Shown: positions 35,323 through 42,476 of the stretch, piece by piece
Position numbering within the stretch: position 1 is the first letter of the stretch
Layout of the letters: each line of letters begins with the position of its first letter
Assembly: GCA_016218025.1 (NCBI GenBank)
Contig: JACRFD010000073.1
Span: forward strand, 68,001-132,000
Direction of reading: 5' to 3'
DNA from: Ignavibacteriales bacterium
GTDB lineage: Bacteria; Bacteroidota; Ignavibacteria; UBA10030; SZUA-254
DNA length: 64,000 nt
Program-made: the position numbers and the translations under genes
Notes under the pieces: generated by a model
The model's database searches: none
Seen by the model: only the letters and a program-made list of their open reading frames with translations
Told to the model about the DNA's origin: nothing

Positions 35323-35562
35323 CTATGATTCAATTTCAAGTTTAGCAAATATCTCTTTGATAGATCCCTTCGGGGCTTTAACTTTAGGATAAACTTTATA
35401 TAGTAATATGGTTTTCTTCAGACTGTCAAGATAAGTTATGCAGTTCGGACAATCATCGATGTGTTTTTTAATACTGCGGCATTTAGGCGAGTTCAGATCG
35501 GCATCTAACTTGTCGCAAATGTAATTAAAAACATCTTTACATTTTACTGGTTTGTTTTTCAT
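35323..35562 (-). CDS. Zinc-binding anti-sigma factor (ZAS type)
   Basis: The protein has 79 residues and contains the signature HX3CX2C as HIDDCPNC, plus upstream Cys residues (KCKDVFNYICD and KCRS) that may complete the zinc site. Such proteins (RsrA/ChrR-like) hold an ECF sigma factor inactive until zinc or thiol chemistry changes. The start overlaps the end of the sigma gene (ATGA), which strongly implies a cognate pair. Confidence 0.85.
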   Translation of the reverse strand: MKNKPVKCKDVFNYICDKLDADLNSPKCRSIKKHIDDCPNCITYLDSLKKTILLYKVYPKVKAPKGSIKEIFAKLEIES

Positions 35563-36167
35563 GACGTCATATATTGATTTAATTGTTCTCTGAGAAATAC
35601 TCTGGCTCTGCGGAGCCGCGATTTTACGGCAGGTACTGTTAATTTTAAAATTTTTGCCGTTTCTTCAGCAGATCGCCCTTCAACATCTCTCAATATAAAT
35701 ACGATGCGGTAATCGCTCGGAAGTTTCTGAATTGCGTTGTCAAGCAGATCTTTCAGTTCACTATTCATGACTTTATCGAGGGGAGTGCTTCTCCATTCTG
35801 GTATAACTTCATCGCGGTGATGATTATCGCTTTCGTGCGGAAGCGGTACCGAATCAATCGAGATAGATGCTTCATCCAATTTAGTCCGCCTATTTTTCAT
35901 CAAACAGTTATTGGTTACAATACTATAAAGCCACGTTGTAAATTTAGATCTGTGATCAAATTGATCGAGCTTTCTGTAAACATTTACAAACGTGTCTTGC
36001 AATGTTTCGGATGCTTTATCTTTATTTCGGCAAACTTTAAAAGCGAAACTGTAAACTAAATCTTCGTAATTCCGGACTAACTCTGCAAATGCCTGATGAT
36101 TACCTTTTTTTGCACTCCGCAGTAATTTTGCATCCGGTTCAGGGTGAGTGGGTGTATTATATTTCAT
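35559..36167 (-). CDS. ECF-type RNA polymerase sigma factor
   Basis: The protein has 202 residues. Region 2 (about 25-95) shows FAELVRNYEDLVYSFAFKV and FTTWLYSIVTNNCLMKNRR; region 4 (about 137-195) shows LPSDYRIVFILRDVEG and VPAVKSRLRRARVFLRE. Regions 1.1 and 3 are absent, as in ECF factors. It is coupled to the ZAS anti-sigma gene. Downstream DUF2892 and OsmC genes suggest a redox-stress regulon. The upstream inverted repeat at 36231-36253 may be part of its own control. Confidence 0.93.
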   Translation of the reverse strand: MKYNTPTHPEPDAKLLRSAKKGNHQAFAELVRNYEDLVYSFAFKVCRNKDKASETLQDTFVNVYRKLDQFDHRSKFTTWLYSIVTNNCLMKNRRTKLDEASISIDSVPLPHESDNHHRDEVIPEWRSTPLDKVMNSELKDLLDNAIQKLPSDYRIVFILRDVEGRSAEETAKILKLTVPAVKSRLRRARVFLREQLNQYMTS

Positions 36168-36230
36168 TGAAATTTATCGTTTTCATTTTAATTGAATATA
36201 ATGATTTTTTTGAATTTTTTTATCATCACT

Positions 36231-36253
36231 GAAACCATCATTAAATTGGTTTC
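36231..36253. promoter_or_regulatory. Inverted repeat upstream of the sigma gene
   Basis: GAAACCA (36231-36237) and TGGTTTC (36247-36253) are perfectly inverted about 65-85 bases upstream of the sigma start. GAAAC resembles the -35 GGAAC-type element of ECF promoters, but no matching -10 was found. Confidence 0.3.
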
Positions 36254-36324
36254 TCAACAATGACATGTCTTATCTCTTAACAAGAGAAAAAATCCACTTA
36301 ATAAATTTTAAAATGTTCTTGCTT

Positions 36325-36341
36325 CTGGCACAAAAATTGAC
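36325..36341 (+). promoter_or_regulatory. Conserved upstream motif CTGGCAC-N5-TTGAC
   Basis: CTGGCAC, five A bases and TTGAC lie about 83 bases before the first glutamate dehydrogenase. The same layout (CTGGCAT-N5-TTGAC) occurs at 47054-47070 before alanine dehydrogenase. It approximates a sigma-54 -24/-12 element (TGGCAC-N5-TTGCA) or an activator site overlapping a TTGAC -35 box. Confidence 0.4.
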
Positions 36342-36423
36342 CATTTTATCAAAGATTTTAGGAGATTAAATTAGATAATAATCTCGCTGAAAGAGTATAA
36401 TTATTGATAATTTGAGGAATTTT

Positions 36424-37764
36424 ATGTCATCGTATGTTCAAAATTTAATCGCTGATGTCAAAGCAAAAAATCCAGGTGAAAAAGAATTTCATCAGGCTGT
36501 TGAAGAAGTTCTAGAATCTCTAGAACTTGTTTTACAAAAACATCCCGAGTACCGATCGGGCAAAATTTTAGAAAGAATGGTAGAGCCGGAACGAATTGTA
36601 ATATTCCGTGTACCATGGATGGATGATCGCGGAGAGTTTCATATCAACCGCGGTTTCCGTGTTCAGATGAATAGTGCAATCGGTCCTTACAAAGGCGGAT
36701 TGCGTTTCCATCCATCTGTAACTTTAAGCATTTTAAAATTTCTCGCTTTCGAACAGGTTTTTAAAAACAGTTTAACATCGTTGCCAATGGGCGGCGGCAA
36801 AGGCGGATCTGATTTTGATCCGAAAGGAAAGAGCGATACTGAAGTGATGAGGTTCTGCCAGAGTTTTATGACTGAATTGTACAGACACATTGGACCTGAT
36901 ACAGACGTTCCTGCGGGTGATATCGGAGTTGGCGGTAGGGAAATCGGATTTATGTTCGGCCAGTATAAACGTCTTTCACGCGAGTTCAGCGGAGTGCTTA
37001 CAGGTAAAGGATTAAACTGGGGCGGCTCTTTGATTCGTCCGGAAGCAACAGGTTTCGGTGCAGTTTATTTTGCAGAAGAAATGCTGAAGACGAAAAAACT
37101 TTCTTTTGATGGAAAGACAGTTGCGGTTTCCGGATTCGGGAACGTTGCATGGGGCGCCGCTTTGAAAGTTACCGAACTGGGCGGAAAAGTTGTAACATTG
37201 TCTGGTCCGGATGGATTTGTTCACGACAAAGATGGAATAAAAGGAGAGAAGATAAATTTCATGCTCGAAATGCGGGCAAGTGCACGTGATGAAGTAAAAA
37301 TGTATGCCGATAAATTTAAAGTACCGTTCTATGCCGGAAAGCGTCCGTGGAGTGTAAAAGCGGAAGTTGCCTTACCGTGTGCCACGCAAAATGAACTTGA
37401 TGAAAACGATGCAAAAGAATTAGTCAAAAACGGATGCCTCTGTGTTTGCGAGGGTGCAAATATGCCCACCACAATTCCGGGCGTTAAAATTTTCCAGGAA
37501 GCAAAAATATTATATGCACCGGGTAAAGCATCTAATGCGGGCGGAGTTTCTACTTCAGGGTTAGAAATGAGTCAGAATTCAATGCGGTTGCCGTGGCCCA
37601 AAGAAGAAGTTGATCAACGGCTGCATCAGATCATGAAAAATATTCATTCGGCATGTTTAGACAAAGCCGAAAAATACGGTACACCCGGAAATTATGTAAA
37701 CGGTGCAAACATTGCAGGGTTTCTAAAAGTAGCCGACGCAATGCTCGATCAAGGACTTGTATAG
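36424..37764 (+). CDS. Glutamate dehydrogenase, NAD-type signature (copy 1 of the duplicated unit)
   Basis: The protein has about 446 residues and interconverts glutamate and 2-oxoglutarate plus ammonium. It has IGPYKGGLRFHPSV, the catalytic-Lys motif LPMGGGKGGSDFDPKG, DTDVPAGDIGVGGREIG and CEGANMPTT. The coenzyme loop reads VSGFGNVAWGAALK and then LSGPDG, the form found in NAD-specific enzymes such as that of Clostridium symbiosum; the NADP enzymes have GSGNVAQYA and SDS. The ATG at 36424 follows GAGGA; a TTG four codons earlier is unlikely. A terminator-like hairpin separates it from the receiver/ATP-grasp gene. Confidence 0.93.
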   Translation: MSSYVQNLIADVKAKNPGEKEFHQAVEEVLESLELVLQKHPEYRSGKILERMVEPERIVIFRVPWMDDRGEFHINRGFRVQMNSAIGPYKGGLRFHPSVTLSILKFLAFEQVFKNSLTSLPMGGGKGGSDFDPKGKSDTEVMRFCQSFMTELYRHIGPDTDVPAGDIGVGGREIGFMFGQYKRLSREFSGVLTGKGLNWGGSLIRPEATGFGAVYFAEEMLKTKKLSFDGKTVAVSGFGNVAWGAALKVTELGGKVVTLSGPDGFVHDKDGIKGEKINFMLEMRASARDEVKMYADKFKVPFYAGKRPWSVKAEVALPCATQNELDENDAKELVKNGCLCVCEGANMPTTIPGVKIFQEAKILYAPGKASNAGGVSTSGLEMSQNSMRLPWPKEEVDQRLHQIMKNIHSACLDKAEKYGTPGNYVNGANIAGFLKVADAMLDQGLV

Positions 37765-37803
37765 AAGTTCCTTTTATGAAATATAAAGTGCCACTATAAA
37801 CTT

Positions 37804-37846
37804 ACGGCGTATTCTCTTCTTAGAAGGGTATACGCCGTTTTGTTTT
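37804..37846 (+). terminator. Terminator hairpin between glutamate dehydrogenase 1 and its partner gene
   Basis: ACGGCGTAT (37804-37812) pairs perfectly with ATACGCCGT (37830-37838), followed by TTTTGTTTTT. It ends about 35 bases before the next start, so expression of that gene needs read-through or a separate promoter. Confidence 0.85.
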
Positions 37847-37880
37847 TATTGGATATTCTTCAGCCCCACAAAATATTTTA

Positions 37881-40859
37881 ATGGCAAAAATCGATCATTT
37901 AAAAATTGAAGATCTATCAGGCAGCAGGATTAAATCGTTTCAGAAATTGATGCGGTTTAAGATCCGGGATATTCTGTTGGTATCGAGTTTGTATGATAAT
38001 TATCTGTTTGAAGAAGATGGAAGATTGTATGAACTGATCCGACAGGAATTTCAGGTCCTGAATCTCAGTCACCCGCCGGAAATAACTCATGTCACAAACG
38101 GAATAGAAGCCATCGAACTTGCTGCTGTCGAGGAGCATTTCGATCTCATCATATCAACCCTGCATATCGAGGATATGCATGTTACAAAATTTGCAAAGGC
38201 TGTTCGCGAAGCCGGCTTAAAAACTCCGATTGTAGTTCTCGCATACGATAACCATGAAATGCAGGAACTGGTGGATAATTACGATACATCAATTTTTGAG
38301 AAAATATTTATCTGGCAGGGAGATTACCGTCTTCTTATCGCAATTATAAAATATCTGGAAGACAGATTGAATGTTGAAAACGATACGATGATGGTGGGTG
38401 TTCAATCGATTATTCTTGTTGAAGATAATATTAAATTCTATTCATCATATTTACCGTTGATATATACTGAAATACTCAATCAATCCAAACGATTGATTCT
38501 CGAGGGTGTGAACGTGACTCACCGGCTTTTGCGGATGAGAGCGAGGCCCAAAATTCTTTTAAGCACTACGTATGAAGAAGCATGGGAATATTTTGAAAAA
38601 TATCAGGATTTCGTACTGGGTGTAATTTCAGACGTAAGTTTTCCGCATAATGGCGTCAGAGATCCTGAAGCCGGATTTAAATTTGCATTAAATGTAAAGA
38701 GCAGGCATGCCGATATTCCGATTATGCTTCAGACAAGCAATGCTGATCTGGAGGAATGGACGAAAAATATAGGTACCTCTTTCTTGTTAAAAGGTTCGCC
38801 GAGATTGCTGAAGAGTTTACGTAAATTCATGATGTCGAATTTCGGTTTCGGTGATTTTATCTTTCGCACTCCGGATGGTAAACAGGTCGGCAGGGCAAAT
38901 GATTTGAAATCACTCGAAGAACATCTTCAGGTTGTACCGGCAGAGAGTATCCAGTATCATGCTGAACGGAATCATTTTTCGGTATGGCTTAAAGCCAGGA
39001 CGGAATTCTGGCTGGCACATAGATTACGCCCGCGTAAAGTTACCGATTTTCAATCTACAGAAGATTTGAGGAATGAACTTCTTACTTCACTTAAACTTTA
39101 CCGCGAGCTTCAACAGCGTGGAGTGATAACTGAATTTGATCCCGGAACATTCGATCCGAAAAATAGTTTTGCCAGAATCGGCAGCGGATCACTCGGCGGT
39201 AAAGCCCGCGGGTTAGGTTTTGTGAATCAACTGATAAGCAATTACAGGGTTCAGGATAAATTCAAAGATGTTGAAATTTCGGTTCCTTCCGCAATAGTAA
39301 TTGCTACAGATGTCTTCGACCAATTTTTGGAAACAAACCATCTGCTTGATTTTGCACTGACAGAGACCGATGATTCAATACTGAAGAGGAGATTCCTCGA
39401 TGCGGAATATTTTCCTGATGAAGTAAAGCAAAAACTGTTTTTATTTCTCGATCTCATAAGAGAACCGCTTGCTGTGAGATCTTCAAGTTTGCTGGAAGAT
39501 TCTCAATATCAACCGTTTGCAGGTGTATATCAAACATATATGATACCGAATAACAATCCGGATATTCAAATAAGATTGCTGGAATTATTGCAAAGCATAA
39601 AATTAGTTTATGCATCTACATTCTTCAAGAAAGTAAAAGATTATATGAAGGCGACATCTTATCGGCTTGAAGAAGAGAAGATGGCGATCATTGTTCAACG
39701 CATGGTAGGGGCAGAGCACAATGGTAGATTTTATCCCGATTTTGCCGGAGTTGCAAAATCATACAATTTCTATCCTGTGCCGCCGCAGGCATCAACGGAC
39801 GGAATCGTGCAGGTTGCTTTGGGGCTCGGAAAAACTGTAGTTGATGGTGGTAATGCAGTACGTTTTTGTCCGATGTATCCGCGCCATTTATTGCAATTCT
39901 ACAATACTTCCGAAACATTAAAAAACGCCCAGCAAGATTTTTTTGCGTTGAATTTAGAATACGGACTGGAAGATGACGGACAAATATCGCCTGAAAAGTT
40001 TGTAGAAAAATACGATATGCAGATTGCCGAAAATGATCAAACATTATTTTATGTCGGATCAACATACTCAGCCGAGAATGAAACAGTGTATGATGGAATA
40101 TCTCGGCACGGCAGAAGAGTGGTTACTTTCGCTCCAATATTAAAGCATCAAATTTATCCTTTACCTGAAATATTAGAACTGATGCTCGGTATGGGAACAT
40201 GGGGAATGGGTACTCAGGTTGAAATAGAGTTTGCCGCGAATATGGATATACCCCCAGCGAGACCTAAAGAATTCGCGATGCTTCAAATCAGACCGATGGT
40301 TCTGAGCAGAGAGTTAGAAGAATTGGATGTTGAAGTTTTAACCGATGATTCGTTGTGCCAGAGCCAGATGGTGTTAGGTAACGGATCGACGAGAAATATA
40401 TTCGATATAATATATGTTGACATTGAAAAATTTGACCGCGGGAAGAGCACTCTTGTTGCGGAAGAAATAAGCAAACTAAACTCATCGCTTGTAAAAGATC
40501 GCAAGCCGTATATTCTTATCGGTGTTGGCAGATGGGGTTCGCTAGATCCATGGCTCGGCATTCCGGTTTCATGGGATCAAATTGCAGGTGCATGTACGAT
40601 AGTTGAAGCAGGATTCAAAGATATTGCTGTAACGCCGTCTCAGGGTTCTCATTTTTTCCAGAATATAACATCATTCCGGATAGGTTATTTTACCGTAGAT
40701 TCAGCAAACAAATTAGGTTTCATCGACTGGAATTGGTTAAGGTCGCAAAAAGCTATCGTACAGCTTGAATACACAACACATATAAAAACAATTGAACCAA
40801 TGACTGTAAAAATAAACGGTCATAAAAACAAAGGAATTATATTAAAACCGGGGAGATAA
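37881..40859 (+). CDS. Two-receiver plus ATP-grasp (PPDK_N) protein, copy 1
   Basis: The protein has 992 residues. Residues about 28-165 form a receiver-like domain lacking the phospho-Asp (Thr93 in DLIISTLHIEDM) and the switch Lys. Residues about 174-320 form a second receiver that looks intact: VEDN (Glu181-Asp182), phosphoacceptor Asp251 in VISDVSFP, and Lys304. From about 430 comes the PEP/pyruvate-dikinase ATP-grasp domain: GSGSLGGKARGLGFV, LAVRSSSLLEDSQY, YRLEEEKMAIIVQ, LGLGKTVVDGG and MLQIRPM. A conserved C-terminal domain (about 820-990) includes GRWGSLDPWLGIPVSW. The swivelling phosphohistidine domain and the PEP TIM barrel are missing, so it is unlikely to be a true PEP synthase. 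It may be a signal-controlled ATP-dependent phosphotransferase. Confidence 0.85.
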   Translation: MAKIDHLKIEDLSGSRIKSFQKLMRFKIRDILLVSSLYDNYLFEEDGRLYELIRQEFQVLNLSHPPEITHVTNGIEAIELAAVEEHFDLIISTLHIEDMHVTKFAKAVREAGLKTPIVVLAYDNHEMQELVDNYDTSIFEKIFIWQGDYRLLIAIIKYLEDRLNVENDTMMVGVQSIILVEDNIKFYSSYLPLIYTEILNQSKRLILEGVNVTHRLLRMRARPKILLSTTYEEAWEYFEKYQDFVLGVISDVSFPHNGVRDPEAGFKFALNVKSRHADIPIMLQTSNADLEEWTKNIGTSFLLKGSPRLLKSLRKFMMSNFGFGDFIFRTPDGKQVGRANDLKSLEEHLQVVPAESIQYHAERNHFSVWLKARTEFWLAHRLRPRKVTDFQSTEDLRNELLTSLKLYRELQQRGVITEFDPGTFDPKNSFARIGSGSLGGKARGLGFVNQLISNYRVQDKFKDVEISVPSAIVIATDVFDQFLETNHLLDFALTETDDSILKRRFLDAEYFPDEVKQKLFLFLDLIREPLAVRSSSLLEDSQYQPFAGVYQTYMIPNNNPDIQIRLLELLQSIKLVYASTFFKKVKDYMKATSYRLEEEKMAIIVQRMVGAEHNGRFYPDFAGVAKSYNFYPVPPQASTDGIVQVALGLGKTVVDGGNAVRFCPMYPRHLLQFYNTSETLKNAQQDFFALNLEYGLEDDGQISPEKFVEKYDMQIAENDQTLFYVGSTYSAENETVYDGISRHGRRVVTFAPILKHQIYPLPEILELMLGMGTWGMGTQVEIEFAANMDIPPARPKEFAMLQIRPMVLSRELEELDVEVLTDDSLCQSQMVLGNGSTRNIFDIIYVDIEKFDRGKSTLVAEEISKLNSSLVKDRKPYILIGVGRWGSLDPWLGIPVSWDQIAGACTIVEAGFKDIAVTPSQGSHFFQNITSFRIGYFTVDSANKLGFIDWNWLRSQKAIVQLEYTTHIKTIEPMTVKINGHKNKGIILKPGR

Positions 40860-40990
40860 GCTTATTCGTGTTTTGGTTATTTTATAAGTAAATAGTAAAT
40901 TCTGCAAACCAGGAAAGATAATTTTAATTCGTTACATTAAACAATAAATAAATCACACTAATCAATAAAAATTATTCATCAGGAGTAAGT

Positions 40991-42352
40991 ATGTCTGATT
41001 ACGTAAAAGAATTAATGGCAATGGTTAAAGCAAAAAACCCGGCAGAATCTGAATTTCACCAAGCGGTTCAAGAAGTAGCTGAATCATTAGCCTTGGTATT
41101 CGAACGTCATCCCGAATACCGCTCGTCCAAAATACTCGAAAGAATTATTGAACCTGAACGCGTAATAATGTTCCGCGTCCCTTGGGTTGATAGCAAAGGT
41201 GACGTACACGTTAACCGCGGTTTCCGCATAGAGATGAACAGTGCAATCGGTCCGTATAAAGGCGGACTGCGTTTCCATCCGTCGGTGAATCTTGGAATTC
41301 TGAAGTTCCTTGCATTCGAACAAGTCTTCAAAAATAGTTTAACCACACTACCAATGGGTGGTGGTAAAGGCGGTTCCGATTTCGATCCCAAGGGAAAGAG
41401 CGACGTAGATGTTATGCGTTTCTGTCAGGCGTTTATGAGTGAATTACAGCGGCACATCGGTCCTGATACCGACGTTCCTGCAGGCGATATCGGTGTTGGT
41501 GGACGTGAAATCGGCTTCATGTTTGGAACTTACAAAAAATTGAGAAATGAATTCACGGGTGTTCTAACCGGAAAAGGTTTGAACTGGGGTGGTTCATTGA
41601 TTCGTCCGGAAGCAACCGGTTATGGTGCAGTTTATTTTGCAGCAGAAATGTTAGGAACCCGTAAGCAAACATTGGAAGGAAAAAAATGTTTGGTATCGGG
41701 CAGCGGTAATGTTGCACAATACACAATTGAAAAAATCAATCAGCTCGGCGGGAAAGCAGTTACGCTTTCCGATTCGAATGGATATATTTATGATGAAGCA
41801 GGAATCAATGCAGAAAAATTAGCATTTGTAATGGAATTGAAGAACGTTCGCCGCGGCAGAATAAAAGAGTATACTGATAAATATAAAACTGCGGTATATA
41901 CTCAATTGACAGGTAAAGAAGATGCAAATCCGTTATGGGACCATAAGGCAGATTGTGCATTCCCAAGCGCCACTCAAAATGAGATCAACAGAAAAGATGC
42001 CGCTAATTTATTGAAGAACGGTATTTACGTAGTCAGCGAAGGTGCAAATATGCCTACGACAATCGAAGGCGTAAATCAATTCCTCGATGCAAAGATTCTT
42101 TATGGTCCGGGTAAAGCTGCTAATGCAGGCGGTGTTGCTACATCAGGACTTGAAATGTCGCAGAACAGCATGAGGATGTCATGGTCACGCGAAGAGGTTG
42201 ATAACAAATTACATAATATTATGAAGAGCATTCATAAAACTTGTGTAACTGTTGCAGATCGATTCGGAACTCCAGGTAACTATGTCAACGGTGCAAACAT
42301 CGGCGGATTCTTGAAAGTTGCCGATGCTATGATGGATCAAGGTGTAGTATAA
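40991..42352 (+). CDS. gdhA: Glutamate dehydrogenase, NADP-type signature (copy 2)
   Basis: The protein has 453 residues, closely similar to the enzyme at 36424 over most of its length (shared IGPYKGGLRFHPSV, GGGKGGSDFDPKGKSD, DVPAGDIGVGGREIGFMFG). Its coenzyme loop is VSGSGNVAQYTIEK followed by LSDSNG, which matches NADP-specific enzymes such as E. coli GdhA. It also carries a short insertion near QLTGKEDANPLWDHK. The best start is the ATG preceded by AGGAG. The pair therefore probably separates catabolic (NAD) from anabolic (NADP) glutamate metabolism. Confidence 0.94.
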   Translation: MSDYVKELMAMVKAKNPAESEFHQAVQEVAESLALVFERHPEYRSSKILERIIEPERVIMFRVPWVDSKGDVHVNRGFRIEMNSAIGPYKGGLRFHPSVNLGILKFLAFEQVFKNSLTTLPMGGGKGGSDFDPKGKSDVDVMRFCQAFMSELQRHIGPDTDVPAGDIGVGGREIGFMFGTYKKLRNEFTGVLTGKGLNWGGSLIRPEATGYGAVYFAAEMLGTRKQTLEGKKCLVSGSGNVAQYTIEKINQLGGKAVTLSDSNGYIYDEAGINAEKLAFVMELKNVRRGRIKEYTDKYKTAVYTQLTGKEDANPLWDHKADCAFPSATQNEINRKDAANLLKNGIYVVSEGANMPTTIEGVNQFLDAKILYGPGKAANAGGVATSGLEMSQNSMRMSWSREEVDNKLHNIMKSIHKTCVTVADRFGTPGNYVNGANIGGFLKVADAMMDQGVV

Positions 42353-42379
42353 CCTTAGCTGCATTGGACAAGTAATCAT

Positions 42380-42409
42380 TGTGGAGATCGTGTAAAAACT
42401 ATCTCCACA
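42380..42409 (+). terminator. Hairpin between glutamate dehydrogenase 2 and its partner gene
   Basis: TGTGGAGAT (42380-42388) pairs perfectly with ATCTCCACA (42401-42409). The following TTTAAATC is a weak T-run, so it could be an attenuator or processing site rather than a full terminator. Confidence 0.6.
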
Positions 42410-42476
42410 TTTAAATCATCTGTGGGAAACTGCACGGATAATCTTTGAAATATTTTATAAACTATTATACCATAAG

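Noticed and set aside
37881..40859. Annotation as pyruvate phosphate dikinase or PEP synthase
   Set aside because: Only the ATP-grasp part is present; the phosphohistidine domain and PEP/pyruvate barrel are missing.
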